Positions 1 through 10,940 of a stretch of 64,000 bases of DNA are shown one piece after another. The DNA comes from Streptomyces globisporus (GTDB taxonomy: Bacteria > Actinomycetota > Actinomycetes > Streptomycetales > Streptomycetaceae), in NCBI GenBank assembly GCA_014649555.1, contig BMTG01000001.1:62001-126000 (forward strand), given 5' to 3'. Numbering within the stretch: position 1 is the stretch's first letter; each line of letters starts with the position of its first letter. The notes under the pieces were generated by a model. The model ran no database searches, was not told the origin of the DNA, and was given only the letters and a program-made list of their open reading frames with translations. The translations under genes were made by a program, and so were the position numbers.

Positions 1-268
1 CGCCGGCCTTGGTGGCGGCGGAGACGTCCACGTTGTCCAGGCCGACGCCCGCGCGGGCCACGACCCGGAGCTTCCTGGCGGCGGCGAGGGCCTCGGCGTC
101 GACCTTGGTGGCGGAGCGCACCAGGATCGCGTCGACGTCGGCGATCGCGGGGAGCAGCTCGGCGCGGTCCGCGCCGTTGCAGTGCCGGATCTCGAAATCC
201 GGACCCAGGGCGTCGACCGTGGCGGGCGACAGCTCTTCAGCGATGAGTACGACAGGTTTCGAGCTCAC
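1..268 (-). CDS. serA: D-3-phosphoglycerate dehydrogenase, N-terminal part (cut by window edge)
   Basis: First 89 residues of phosphoglycerate dehydrogenase, which oxidises 3-phosphoglycerate in the first step of serine biosynthesis. The translation begins MSSKPVVLIAEELSPATVDA and contains the segment VVARAGVGLDNVD, typical of the substrate-binding half of SerA. The start is a GTG at 268 preceded by GAGGA about 7 nt away. The rest, including the NAD domain and the regulatory ACT domain, lies outside the window. It follows ilvC on the same strand after about 260 bp, an ilvBNC-serA order known in Streptomyces. Family assignment is firm; nothing can be said about the missing C-terminus. Confidence 0.93.
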   Translation of the reverse strand, partial: MSSKPVVLIAEELSPATVDALGPDFEIRHCNGADRAELLPAIADVDAILVRSATKVDAEALAAARKLRVVARAGVGLDNVDVSAATKAG

Positions 269-486
269 GTGAGTCCTCACAAGTCCAGTGCGGACGGCCG
301 TCCCGACGGCCGCAGGCGGTGGAGGGGCTAGCCGCGTGGTAGACGCACGACACTGTGGGCCCTGACGCGTGTATGTGTTGAGAAGTGTAGTCATGCGACG
401 GGCCGTGTACCGCGCCCCGGTGGAAGGATCACCCACACGAGGGTGGACGTGGTGTACACCCGTACGGAACGCCCCTGGGGTACTGC

Positions 487-523
487 GGAGCGGGGCGGGT
501 CCGCCGTGGACCCGCCCCGCTCC
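487..523 (-). terminator. Strong hairpin terminator after ilvC
   Basis: Perfect 16-bp inverted repeat (487-502 against 508-523) with a 5-nt loop, just past the ilvC stop. No U-tract follows, as is usual for Streptomyces terminators. It probably ends the ilvBNC transcript and separates it from serA. The remaining sequence to 268 shows no gene. Confidence 0.85.
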
Positions 524-531
524 CCCGAGGC

Positions 532-2167
<1,636 letters not shown>

Positions 2168-2190
2168 GGGAGTCGTTCTCTCTCTGTCTC

Positions 2191-4041
2191 TCAGTCGTCT
2201 TCGTTGTCGCCGAAGTCGGGGCGGACGCCGCGCGCGGCCTGGACCTCGTCGTTGGAGGTGCCGGCGGCGACCATCGGCCAGACCATGGCGTCCTCGTGGA
2301 CGATGAAGTCGATCACGACGGGGCGGTCGTTGATGGAGTTGGCCTCTTCGATGACCTTGTCCAGGTCGGCCGGGTCCTCGCAGCGGATGGCGTGGCAGCC
2401 CATGGCCTCGGACAGCTTGACGAAGTCCGGGACGCGGGTGCCCTTGGCGGCGTTGCCGTCCGTGTCCGCGCCGGAGTGCAGCACGGTGTTGGAGTAGCGC
2501 TGGTTGTAGAAGAGGGTCTGCCACTGGCGGACCATCCCGAGGGCGCCGTTGTTGATGACGGCGACTTTGATCGGGATGTTGTTGAGCGCGCAGGTGGTCA
2601 GTTCCTGGTTGGTCATCTGGAAGCAGCCGTCGCCGTCGATGGCCCAGACCGTGCGGTCGGGCATGCCGGCCTTGGCACCCATCGCGGCGGGGACCGCGTA
2701 CCCCATCGTTCCGGCGCCGCCGCTGTTGAGCCAGGTGGCGGGCTGCTCGTAGTCGATGAAGTGGGAGGCCCACATCTGGTGCTGTCCGACACCGGCCGCG
2801 AAGATCGTGCCCTCGGGGGCGAGCTGCCCGATGCGCTGGATGACCTGCTGCGGGGAGAGGCTGCCGTCCTCGGGCAGGTCGTAGCCCAGCGGATAGGTGT
2901 CGCGCCAGCGGTTCAGGTCCTTCCACCAGGCAGCGTAGTCACCGGTGTTGCCCTCGGTGTGCTCGGCCTGGACGGCCTGGACCAGGTCGGCCAGGACCTC
3001 TCGGGCGTCACCGACGATCGGCACGTCGGCGGTGCGGTTCTTGCCGATCTCGGCGGGGTCGATGTCGGCGTGGACGATCTTGGCGTACGGGGCGAAGCTG
3101 TCCAGCTTGCCGGTGACGCGGTCGTCGAAGCGGGCTCCGAGGGCGACGATCAGGTCGGCCTTCTGCAGCGCGGTGACGGCGGTGACCGCACCGTGCATGC
3201 CCGGCATTCCCACGTGCAGCGGGTGGCTGTCGGGGAAGGCGCCGAGCGCCATCAGGGTGGTGGTGACGGGCGCTCCGGTCAGCTCCGCGAGGACCTTCAG
3301 CTCGGCGGTGGCCCCGGCCTTCAGGACGCCGCCGCCGACGTACAGCACGGGGCGCTTGGACTGGGTGATCAGCTTGGCGGCCTCGCGGATCTGCTTGGCG
3401 TGCGGCTTGGTCACCGGGCGGTAGCCGGGCAGGTCCTGGGTGGGCGGCCAGCTGAAGGTGGTCTTCGCCTGGAGGGCGTCCTTGGCGATGTCGACGAGGA
3501 CCGGTCCGGGGCGGCCGGTGGAGGCGATGTGGAAGGCCTCGGCGATGGTGTGCGGGATGTCCTCGGCCTTGGTGACCAGGAAGTTGTGCTTGGTGATCGG
3601 CATCGTGATGCCGCAGATGTCGGCTTCCTGGAAGGCGTCGGTGCCGATGGCCTTGGAGGCGACCTGGCCGGTGATCGCGACGAGCGGCACGGAGTCCATG
3701 TGCGCGTCGGCGATCGGGGTGACCAGGTTGGTGGCGCCGGGGCCCGAGGTGGCCATGCAGACGCCGACCTTGCCGGTGGCCTGCGCGTATCCGGTGGCGG
3801 CGTGGCCGGCGCCCTGCTCGTGGCGGACCAGGACGTGGCGGACCCGGGTGGAGTCCATCATCGGGTCGTAGGCGGGGAGGATCGCACCGCCGGGAATGCC
3901 GAATACCGTGTCGGCGCCGACTTCCTCGAGAGAACGGATGAGGGACTGCGCGCCCGTGACGTGCTCAACGGTGACGGACGGCTGTCCGCCGGTACGGGCG
4001 CGCGGCTGCGGGTGGTGGGCCCCGGTGGCCTGCTCGGTCAT
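2191..4041 (-). CDS. ilvB: Acetolactate synthase large (catalytic) subunit
   Basis: About 616-aa thiamine diphosphate enzyme that condenses pyruvate with pyruvate or 2-oxobutyrate, the committed step of branched-chain amino acid synthesis. Visible are the N-terminal segment [14 protein letters not shown] with the region of the catalytic Glu ([15 protein letters not shown]), a central FAD-binding domain, and the C-terminal ThDP signature beginning [12 protein letters not shown]. Two in-frame ATGs occur at 4047 and 4041. The second is preferred because GAAGAG lies 7 nt before it, while it would touch the first. The gene lies behind the leader peptide and hairpin at 4112-4232. Confidence 0.96.
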   Translation of the reverse strand: MTEQATGAHHPQPRARTGGQPSVTVEHVTGAQSLIRSLEEVGADTVFGIPGGAILPAYDPMMDSTRVRHVLVRHEQGAGHAATGYAQATGKVGVCMATSGPGATNLVTPIADAHMDSVPLVAITGQVASKAIGTDAFQEADICGITMPITKHNFLVTKAEDIPHTIAEAFHIASTGRPGPVLVDIAKDALQAKTTFSWPPTQDLPGYRPVTKPHAKQIREAAKLITQSKRPVLYVGGGVLKAGATAELKVLAELTGAPVTTTLMALGAFPDSHPLHVGMPGMHGAVTAVTALQKADLIVALGARFDDRVTGKLDSFAPYAKIVHADIDPAEIGKNRTADVPIVGDAREVLADLVQAVQAEHTEGNTGDYAAWWKDLNRWRDTYPLGYDLPEDGSLSPQQVIQRIGQLAPEGTIFAAGVGQHQMWASHFIDYEQPATWLNSGGAGTMGYAVPAAMGAKAGMPDRTVWAIDGDGCFQMTNQELTTCALNNIPIKVAVINNGALGMVRQWQTLFYNQRYSNTVLHSGADTDGNAAKGTRVPDFVKLSEAMGCHAIRCEDPADLDKVIEEANSINDRPVVIDFIVHEDAMVWPMVAAGTSNDEVQAARGVRPDFGDNEDD

Positions 4042-4111
4042 CGGCATTCTCTTCTCGAAGCTGAGGGTTTTCGCGGGTGTTTTGCAGCGTTTTGAGAGGT
4101 GTCAGTGCAAC

Positions 4112-4145
4112 AAAAAACCCCTCGTGCCGTGAGGCAAGCGAGGGG
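4112..4145 (-). terminator. Attenuator hairpin of the ilvB leader
   Basis: Read on the minus strand, a stem built from 4139-4145 and 4133-4136 pairs with 4118-4124 and 4125-4128 across a 4-nt loop, with a 2-nt bulge. It is followed directly by six U residues (4112-4117). A U-tract is rare in this GC-rich genome and marks a true intrinsic terminator. It lies between the leader peptide (stop at 4191) and ilvB, the arrangement expected for ribosome-mediated attenuation: slow translation of branched-chain codons would favour an anti-terminator. Confidence 0.9.
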
Positions 4146-4190
4146 AGCGCGCCGGGTGCGGTCCGCAGAGTGTCGTGGAGTGACTCTGCT

Positions 4191-4232
4191 TCAGCCGACG
4201 CGCTTTCCAAGTACGAGAATTCGGGTGCGCAT
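4191..4232 (-). CDS. ilvB leader peptide (13 codons)
   Basis: A 13-codon frame encoding MRTRILVLGKRVG, with AGAGAGG about 8 nt before its ATG. The core Ile-Leu-Val-Leu run uses codons ATT, CTC, GTA and CTT, of which ATT, GTA and CTT are uncommon in this genome. Leader peptides of this kind precede ilvB in actinobacteria and sense charged branched-chain tRNAs. A TTGACA hexamer (4264-4269) overlaps the stop of the upstream gene and could be a -35 element, but I see no convincing -10. Confidence 0.88.
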   Translation of the reverse strand: MRTRILVLGKRVG

Positions 4233-4265
4233 GGCATTGACCCTCTCTCCGGCACGCATGACGTG

Positions 4266-7200
4266 TCAAGTGGGTGGGACAGGCGTCTCAGTATGTGATC
4301 CGGTGAGCAGCGGGATCGAGCCGCCCGCCATCACCGGCCGGGGGCTCGGAATGCCCGGTACGGGGAACTCCCCGCGCACCAGGGCGCGGCGCAGCCGGTA
4401 CTCGTCGAGCGGGCCGGAGAAGGCCATTCCCTGGCCGTGGGTGCACCCCATGGCGCGCAGGGCGAGGACCTGCTCGGGGACGTCGACGCCGTCGGCGACG
4501 GACTGGAGACCGAGGTCGCAGGCGATCCGCAGGAGGCCGCTGGTGATCTTGTGCAGCCTGGCCGATTCGACCACGCCCTCCACCAGGTTCCGGTCGAGCT
4601 TCAGTACGTCGATGGGGAGCCGGCGCAGCGCGTTGATCGCCGCGAAGCCGCTGCCGAAGCCGTCGAGCGCGATCCGTACGCCGAGCCGGCGCAGGGCCAC
4701 GAGGCGCTGCTCCAGGGCGTCGAAGGAGACGCGCGGGTCGCTGTCGGCGACCTCGATCATCAGGGCGCCGGAGGGCAGCCCGTGGCGGGTCAGCAACGCC
4801 TCGATGGAGCCGGGCGGCGGGGCCGCGTCCAGCAGCCGGGCGGCGGAGAGCCGGACGGAGACGGCGACGGGGTGCCCGGCCCTGGCCCGGTCGGCGGCCT
4901 GGGCCACGGCCTCCTCCAGGAGCCAGCGGCCGAGCTCGGCGGTGCGGTCGTCGTCGCCGGAGACCCGCAGGAACTCGGCGGGGGTGAACAGGATGCCCTG
5001 GGCGGAGCGCCAGCGGGCCTGGGCGGCGACGGCGGCGACGGAGCCGCTGGCGAGGTGGACGACGGGCTGGTGGAGCAGGGCGAACTCGCCGTCCCGCAGG
5101 GCCGTGCGCAGCCGGGTGGCCAGCTCGGAGCGGCGTACGACGTCGGCCTGCATCTGCGGGGCGTACAGCTCGACCCGGTCCTTGCCGCCGGCCTTGGCGC
5201 GGTACATCGCGAGGTCGGCGTTGCGCATGAGGTCGGTGGGGCTGATGGCGGGCTCGGCGAAGGCCACCCCGATGGACGCGGCCACCCGGACCTCGCTGGC
5301 GCCGATCCGGTAGGGCTGGGAGAGGGTGAGGCGCAGCCGGTCGGCGATCTCGTGGACCTGGTATTCGCGGGCGCCCTGGTCGCGGGTGCCGTCGCCCATG
5401 ATGAGCGCGGCGAACTCGTCACCGCCGAGCCGCGCGGCGGTGTCGCCGGCCCGGACGGAGTCCTGGAGGCGGCGGCCGGCCTGGATGAGCAGTTCGTCGC
5501 CCGCCTGGTGACCGATGGTGTCGTTGACCTGCTTGAAGCCGTCGAGGTCGATGAAGAGGACGGCGGTTCCGGGGTCGCTCGCCCGCCGACCGCCGAGGGC
5601 CTGGCGGACCCGGGCGGTGAACAGGGCCCGGTTGGGCAGGTCGGTGAGCGGGTCGTGCTCGGCGTTGTGCTGCAACTGGGCCTGGAGCCGCACCCGTTCG
5701 GTGACGTCCCGGCTGTTGAGGAGGAGGCCGCCCTGGTGGCGGTTGACGGTGGACTCGACGTTGAGCCAGTCGCCGGTGCCCGAGCGGAAGCGGCATTCGA
5801 TACGGGTGGTGGGTTCCTCGTGGGGCGGGGCGGCGAGGAAGCGGCGCACCTCGTGGACGACCCGGCCGAGATCGTCGGGGTGGATGATCGAGGACAGCTC
5901 GGCGCCGACGAGCGTCTCCGCCTCGCGCCCGTAGACCCCGGCGGCGGCGGGGCTGACGTAGCGCAGGGTGCCGTTGGGCGCGGCGATCATGATGACGTCA
6001 CTGGAGCCCTGCACCAGGGAGCGGAAGTGATTCTCCTTCTGCGCCAGTTCCTGGGTGAGGGAGATGTTGTCGAGGAGCATGATGCCCTGCCGGACGACCA
6101 GCGCCAGGACGACCGTGCAGCCGGTGAAGATGACGACCCGGTCCACCCGGCGGCCGTCGACCACGTTGTACAGGATGCCCAGGGTGCAGACGGCGGCGGC
6201 GAGATACGGGGTGAGGGCCGCGAGGGAGCCGGCGATCGGGCGGCTGGCGGTGGTGCGCGGCGGGCCGGGGCGGGTGGGCCGGCGGGCTCCGCGCCGGGCG
6301 CCCCAGGGGGCGTAGGCGAGGAGCAGCGACCCGGCGAACCAGCCGGCGTCGAGGAGCTGGCCCGAGTGGTAGGTGGAGCGCAGCAGCGGCGAGGTGAACA
6401 CCGCGTCGCTCAGCACGGTGAGCGCCAGGGCGGCGATGGCGGTGTTCACCGCGGAGCGGTTCACCCCGGCCCGCCGGAAGTGCAGGGCGAGCACCATCGA
6501 GACGAGCACGATGTCGAGCAGCGGATAGGCCAGCGAGAGGGCCGCGGGCGCGACGCTGGCGTCCTGGACGCCCGCCATGTGCGCGGTGTGCGCGAGGGCG
6601 AGGCTCCAGGCCAGCGTCAGCAGGGAGCCGCCGATCAGCCAGGCGTCCAGGGCGAGGCAGACCCAGCCGGCCCGGGTGACGGGCCGCTTGGCGAGGACGA
6701 GCAGCCCGACGATGGCGGGCGGCGCGAAGCAGAGGAAGAAGACGTCGGCGAGGGAGGGGGTGGGCACGGGGACACCGAGGATCACCTCGTACCACCCCCA
6801 GACGGCGTTTCCGCAGGCCGCCATGAGGGAGGAGAGCGAGAACAGCAGCCAGGCGGGGCGCAGCCGGCCCGCGCCGGCGCGGGCGTAGAGGAAGCAGGAG
6901 ACCGCGGCGACCAGTGCCGCGGCGGCGAGACCGAAGTCCCCCATGAAGACGGCGACTTGCGGTGAGCCCCAGCCGAAGGCGGCGCCCACCGAATATCCGG
7001 CGCAGACGAGGCCGAGCAGGATGCGGGACCGCATCCCGGTGGAGCCGGACTCGGACCGCGTGGCGAGCAGGGCCCCCAGCGCGCTCACCGGAGGGCTCCC
7101 CGCCCCGGGCCCGCCGGGCACGCGCTCCCCGGCGCCTGGCTCCGCGCGGAACCCCTCCGGCGTCGCTCGCTCCGCGGCGGCCGGGGCCGCTCCCGGGAGA

Positions 7201-7307
7201 CCGCGCCGGGGCATGGATCCGGCCACCGGCGGCCGGTGCGCCCCGTCGGCGCGGACGGCCGCGACCGTCCGCTCGTCCGCGTCGGCTCGTCTCTCCATGG
7301 CCAGCAC
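4266..7307 (-). CDS. Membrane PAS-GGDEF-EAL protein, probable diguanylate cyclase with inactive EAL domain
   Basis: Up to 1013 aa. Order: low-complexity Ala/Pro/Arg N-terminus (1-90), about nine membrane segments (95-410), PAS domain (about 435-540), GGDEF domain (560-715), EAL domain (735-985). The cyclase half is intact: RLGGDEFAA with an inhibitory-site RAGD five residues before it. The EAL half is degenerate. EALLRW is replaced by AAQARW, the Asn of the NLS motif by Arg, the Asp pair by DG, and AEGVE by ADGVD. It is therefore predicted to make c-di-GMP and only bind it in the EAL part. Start is uncertain: GTG 7307, ATG 7298, or GTG 7088 with GGGGAG 7 nt upstream, which would remove the low-complexity leader. 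Confidence 0.9.
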   Translation of the reverse strand: MLAMERRADADERTVAAVRADGAHRPPVAGSMPRRGLPGAAPAAAERATPEGFRAEPGAGERVPGGPGAGSPPVSALGALLATRSESGSTGMRSRILLGLVCAGYSVGAAFGWGSPQVAVFMGDFGLAAAALVAAVSCFLYARAGAGRLRPAWLLFSLSSLMAACGNAVWGWYEVILGVPVPTPSLADVFFLCFAPPAIVGLLVLAKRPVTRAGWVCLALDAWLIGGSLLTLAWSLALAHTAHMAGVQDASVAPAALSLAYPLLDIVLVSMVLALHFRRAGVNRSAVNTAIAALALTVLSDAVFTSPLLRSTYHSGQLLDAGWFAGSLLLAYAPWGARRGARRPTRPGPPRTTASRPIAGSLAALTPYLAAAVCTLGILYNVVDGRRVDRVVIFTGCTVVLALVVRQGIMLLDNISLTQELAQKENHFRSLVQGSSDVIMIAAPNGTLRYVSPAAAGVYGREAETLVGAELSSIIHPDDLGRVVHEVRRFLAAPPHEEPTTRIECRFRSGTGDWLNVESTVNRHQGGLLLNSRDVTERVRLQAQLQHNAEHDPLTDLPNRALFTARVRQALGGRRASDPGTAVLFIDLDGFKQVNDTIGHQAGDELLIQAGRRLQDSVRAGDTAARLGGDEFAALIMGDGTRDQGAREYQVHEIADRLRLTLSQPYRIGASEVRVAASIGVAFAEPAISPTDLMRNADLAMYRAKAGGKDRVELYAPQMQADVVRRSELATRLRTALRDGEFALLHQPVVHLASGSVAAVAAQARWRSAQGILFTPAEFLRVSGDDDRTAELGRWLLEEAVAQAADRARAGHPVAVSVRLSAARLLDAAPPPGSIEALLTRHGLPSGALMIEVADSDPRVSFDALEQRLVALRRLGVRIALDGFGSGFAAINALRRLPIDVLKLDRNLVEGVVESARLHKITSGLLRIACDLGLQSVADGVDVPEQVLALRAMGCTHGQGMAFSGPLDEYRLRRALVRGEFPVPGIPSPRPVMAGGSIPLLTGSHTETPVPPT

Positions 7308-7395
7308 ATCGCCCGTCGCCCCCTCGCGTTCCGATGCTCCCCCGCGCCGTCCCTTTCACGGCGCAGCGCCCCGGATCGGACGATACACCAGATCC

Positions 7396-7410
7396 GTCAC
7401 TCAGGGCCAT
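7396..7410. promoter_or_regulatory. BldD-like box upstream of the GGDEF gene
   Basis: GTCACTCAGGGCCAT fits the published BldD pseudo-palindrome nTnACnCWGnGTnAn at all fixed positions except one (C for T). It lies about 90 bp upstream of the GTG at 7307. BldD with bound c-di-GMP represses several cyclase genes in Streptomyces, so the location is sensible. A single site found by eye is only suggestive. Confidence 0.4.
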
Positions 7411-7496
7411 AGCTTCTCTACGCTCCGTGACGAAATGCGAGGTGAGCGACACTGCGTGCATCCGGACCACCCCGTAGCGTGGCCGCTTCGGCGGGG

Positions 7497-8444
7497 TCAG
7501 CCGGTGATGGTGACGACGTTCCGCACCGGCTCTCCGGCGGCGAACCGGGTGAGCTGTGCGGCCAGCAGCCGCTTGGCGCGGGGTTCGAACGCCGAGGTGC
7601 TGCCGCCCACATGAGGCGTGATCAAGACATTCGGAGCATGCCAGAGGGGATGGCCCTGGGGCAGGGGTTCGGGGTCGGTCACGTCGAGCGCGGCCCGCAG
7701 CCGTCCGGATTCCAGTTCGGACAACAGGGCCTTGGTGTCGACGACTCCGCCGCGGGCGACGTTGACGAGGAGGGCGCCGTCGGGCATCGCGGCGAGGAAG
7801 TCGGCGCCCACCAGCCCCTGGGTGGACGGGTTCAGCGGGGTGGAGAGGATCACCACGTCGGCCTCGGGCAGCAGGGCGGGCAGATCGTCGAGCGTGTGTA
7901 CGGGACCGCGTGCGGTGGTCCGTGCGGAGCGCGCGACGCGCGCCACCCGCGCGCACTCGAAGGGGGCGAGCCGGTCCTCGATGGCCGAGCCGATGGAGCC
8001 GTACCCCACGATGAGGACGGACTTGTCGGCGAGCGCCGGGTAGAAGCCGGAGCGCCACTCCTCCTTGTCTTGGCCGTGGACGAACCCGGGGAACCCGCGC
8101 AGGGAGGCCAGGATCAGCGCAAGGGTCAGCTCGGCGGTGGACGCCTCGTGCACCCCCTTGGCGTTGCAGAGCCGCACCCCGGCGGGCAGCAGGCCGAGGC
8201 CGGGCTCGACGTGGTCGATGCCGGCGGAGAGCGTCTGCACCACCTGGACGCCGCTCATGGCGGCGAGCGGGCGCTGCGCGATCCCGGGGCCCTTCATGTA
8301 GGGAACGACGTAGTAGGCGCAGTCGGCCGGGTTCCCGGGGTATTCCGTCCCGCCGTCCCAGAAGAGGTAGTTGAGGTTCTCGGGGAGTCCGTCGATCTCC
8401 TCGGCCGGGAAGGGCAGCCACACGTCGGCAGTCGTCGCAGTCAT
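7497..8444 (-). CDS. D-isomer-specific 2-hydroxyacid dehydrogenase
   Basis: 315-aa NAD(P)-dependent oxidoreductase of the D-2-hydroxyacid dehydrogenase family, cytoplasmic. The Rossmann motif is GYGSIG, the substrate-binding Arg lies in NVARGGVVD, and the catalytic pair is seen as the Glu of DPEPLPQGHPLW and the His of ITPHVGG. The ATG at 8444 begins MTATTADVWLPF. The open frame runs further upstream but with non-coding composition. It is divergent from the aldo/keto reductase, with about 128 bp between the starts. The substrate cannot be predicted; glyoxylate or phosphoglycerate-like 2-oxoacids are typical. Confidence 0.9.
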   Translation of the reverse strand: MTATTADVWLPFPAEEIDGLPENLNYLFWDGGTEYPGNPADCAYYVVPYMKGPGIAQRPLAAMSGVQVVQTLSAGIDHVEPGLGLLPAGVRLCNAKGVHEASTAELTLALILASLRGFPGFVHGQDKEEWRSGFYPALADKSVLIVGYGSIGSAIEDRLAPFECARVARVARSARTTARGPVHTLDDLPALLPEADVVILSTPLNPSTQGLVGADFLAAMPDGALLVNVARGGVVDTKALLSELESGRLRAALDVTDPEPLPQGHPLWHAPNVLITPHVGGSTSAFEPRAKRLLAAQLTRFAAGEPVRNVVTITG

Positions 8445-8572
8445 GGTCGGGAGGCTATGCGACGGGTGTACGAGCGCTCCAGGGCGGCTGCGCGAAGACC
8501 TGGGGAGACCAGAGGTTACTTTTGGGTGCGGTACGGCCCCGTGACCGCGCACACGAGGGAGGGTTCGGGGAG

Positions 8573-9565
8573 TTGGAGTGCAGGACAATCGGGGCGGCGG
8601 GGCTTGCCGTGGGTGCGGTCGGGCTCGGCTGCATGCCGATGAGCTGGGGTTACAGCGCGTCACAGCGGATCGGCGACCGTTCGGTGCGGACGGTGCACGC
8701 GGCCCTGGACGCGGGCGTCCGGCTGCTCGACACCGCGGACATGTACGGCCCGTTCACCAACGAGCTGCTGGTGGGGCGGGCGCTGAAGGGCCGCCGCGAG
8801 GAGGCGTTCGTCTCCACCAAGTGCGGGCTGCTGGTGGGCGATCAGCACATCGTCGCGAACGGCCGGCCCGGGTACGTCCGGCGGGCCTGCGACGCCTCGC
8901 TGCGGCGGCTCCAGACCGATGTGATCGACCTGTACCAGCTGCACCGGGCCGACCCCGAGGTGCCGGTGGAGGAGACCTGGGGCGCGATGGCGGAGCTGGT
9001 CACCGTGGGCAAGGTGCGCTCGCTGGGGCTGTGCGCCGTGGGGGCGCGGGCCCCGCGCCGGTCGGGCGAGGGCCCGTTCGAGGGAACGATCCGGCAGTTG
9101 GAACGGATCCAGCAGGTCTTCCCGGTCAGCGCCGTCGAGGCGGAGCTGTCGGTGTGGTCGCGGGAGGCGCTCACCGAGCTGCTGCCGTGGTGCGTGGCGC
9201 GCGGGGTCGGACTGCTGGCCGCGATGCCGCTGGGCAGCGGATATCTGACCGGGACGCTGAAGCCGGGGCAGGGGTTCGAGCCGGAGGATCTGCGAGCCCG
9301 GCATCCGCGGTTCACGGCCGAGGTGATGGCGGCGAACCAGCCGGTGGTGGCCGGTCTGCGGCGGGTGGCGGAGCGCCGGGGGGCGACTGTGGCGCAGGTG
9401 GCGCTGGCGTGGGTGCTGCGCCAGGGCCCGCATGTGGTGCCGGTGCCAGGGGCGAAGCGGGAGCAGTGGGCGGTGGAGAACGCCGGGGCGGCCGGTGTGG
9501 TCCTGGACGACCGGGATCTGGCGGAGATCGACGCGCTGCCCGCCGCCCGCGAGTCCTGGGACTGA
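8573..9565 (+). CDS. Aldo/keto reductase
   Basis: 330-aa NADPH-dependent (beta/alpha)8-barrel reductase. Catalytic residues are visible: Asp and Tyr in LDTADMYG, Lys in STKCG and His in QLHRAD. The C-terminal cofactor segment is VPVPGAKREQW. The likely start is TTG at 8573 (LECRTIGAAGL), since family homology begins there and GGGAGGG lies 9 nt upstream. The frame is open further upstream, but without family resemblance. The PQQ-type dehydrogenase follows 121 bp later on the same strand. Confidence 0.9.
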   Translation: MECRTIGAAGLAVGAVGLGCMPMSWGYSASQRIGDRSVRTVHAALDAGVRLLDTADMYGPFTNELLVGRALKGRREEAFVSTKCGLLVGDQHIVANGRPGYVRRACDASLRRLQTDVIDLYQLHRADPEVPVEETWGAMAELVTVGKVRSLGLCAVGARAPRRSGEGPFEGTIRQLERIQQVFPVSAVEAELSVWSREALTELLPWCVARGVGLLAAMPLGSGYLTGTLKPGQGFEPEDLRARHPRFTAEVMAANQPVVAGLRRVAERRGATVAQVALAWVLRQGPHVVPVPGAKREQWAVENAGAAGVVLDDRDLAEIDALPAARESWD

Positions 9566-9686
9566 GCGCCGCACCCCGTACGGCGGGAGAATGGGCGGAT
9601 CGGGAACTTCTGGACCGGTCGGGGCAGTAGGAACAGGTGAGGGTGCAGGAGCAGGTAGTCGGGCAACCGTCGAAAGGATCGGTTCC

Positions 9687-10901
9687 GTGCGTGGTGCTCT
9701 GTTCGGACGTGTGCAGTCCCCGGCCGTGCGCAGGGGGGTGACGGCCGCGGTGGCGTGGGCCGCCCTGCTGCTGTCCGCCGCGTGTTCCGGCGACGGGGAC
9801 GGGGACGGTGGTGCGTCCGGGCGGCCGGCCGGTTCCCCGACCGCCTCGGGCTCCGCTTCCCCGGCCTCGCCGAGCCGGTCGGCGGACCTGCCGCCCGAGA
9901 AGGGCTCGGCGAAGGTCGTCTCGACGCTGACGGAGAACCTGAAGTCGCCGTGGGGTCTGGCCGCGCTGCCGGGCGGCGATCTGCTGGTGTCCTCGCGGGA
10001 CGAGGGCACGGTCCACCGGATCGACGGCGAGAGCGGGAAGCAGACGCTGCTGGGCTCGGTGCCCGGGGTGTCCCCGGCCGGCGAGGGCGGACTGCTCGGG
10101 CTCGCCGTCTCGTCCACGTTCGGCGCGGACCAGCTGGTGTACGCCTACTTCACGACCACGTCCGACAACCGGATCGTCCGGATGAGCTACGACGAGAAGC
10201 GCCCGGCGGGTCAGCAGCTCGGCGCCCCGGACACCGTGCTGCGGGGTATCCCCAAGGGCAGCATCCACAACGGCGGCCGGATCGCCTTCGGCCCGGACAA
10301 GATGCTGTACGCGGGCACGGGCGAGACCGGGGACACCGGGCTGTCCCAGGACAAGGAGTCGCTGGCGGGCAAGATCCTGCGGATGACCCCCGACGGCGAG
10401 CCGGTGCACGGCAATCCGGAGGCGGACTCGGTGGTGTATTCGTACGGCCACCGCAATGTGCAGGGGCTCGCCTGGGACGCGGAGAAGCGGCTGTGGGCCG
10501 CCGAGTTCGGCCAGAACACCTGGGACGAGCTGAATCTGATCGAGCCCGGCGGGAACTACGGCTGGCCCGAGGTCGAGGGCGAGGAGGGCGAGGAGGGGTT
10601 CATCGACCCGGTGGCGCAGTGGAAGACCTCGGAGGCCTCCCCCAGCGGGATCGCGTACGCGGAGGGCTCGATCTGGATGGCCGGGCTGCGCGGTGAGCGG
10701 CTGTGGCGGATTCCGCTGTCCGGCGAGAAGGCCGGGGAACCTCTCGCGGCCCCCCAGGCGTTCCTGGAGGAGGAGCACGGCCGCCTGCGCACGGTGGTGA
10801 GCGCGGGGAGCGACCGCCTGTGGCTGCTCACCAGCAACACGGACGGACGGGGAACGGAGCAGGACGGGGACGACAGGATCCTCCAGGTCGAGGTGGAGTA
10901 G
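9687..10901 (+). CDS. Exported PQQ-dependent sugar dehydrogenase-like lipoprotein
   Basis: 404-aa six-bladed propeller of the soluble glucose/sorbosone dehydrogenase family (GSDH). The N-terminus is a signal peptide ending LLLSAAC, a slightly weak lipobox, followed by an Asp/Gly/Ser/Pro-rich linker to about residue 75. Blade motifs include SPWGLAALPGGDLLV, GEGGLLGLAV, HNGGRIAFGPD, SYGHRNVQGLAWD and GGNYGWPEVEG. The His and Arg residues used for catalysis and PQQ binding in the family are in HNGGRI and GHRNVQG. Start is GTG 9687 with AAAGGA 8 nt upstream. It probably oxidises aldoses at the cell surface; the actual substrate is unknown. Confidence 0.88.
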   Translation: MRGALFGRVQSPAVRRGVTAAVAWAALLLSAACSGDGDGDGGASGRPAGSPTASGSASPASPSRSADLPPEKGSAKVVSTLTENLKSPWGLAALPGGDLLVSSRDEGTVHRIDGESGKQTLLGSVPGVSPAGEGGLLGLAVSSTFGADQLVYAYFTTTSDNRIVRMSYDEKRPAGQQLGAPDTVLRGIPKGSIHNGGRIAFGPDKMLYAGTGETGDTGLSQDKESLAGKILRMTPDGEPVHGNPEADSVVYSYGHRNVQGLAWDAEKRLWAAEFGQNTWDELNLIEPGGNYGWPEVEGEEGEEGFIDPVAQWKTSEASPSGIAYAEGSIWMAGLRGERLWRIPLSGEKAGEPLAAPQAFLEEEHGRLRTVVSAGSDRLWLLTSNTDGRGTEQDGDDRILQVEVE

Positions 10902-10940
10902 CGGGCCGCCCCGCGCGGCAGGTCGGAGGGAGCACGGCCG

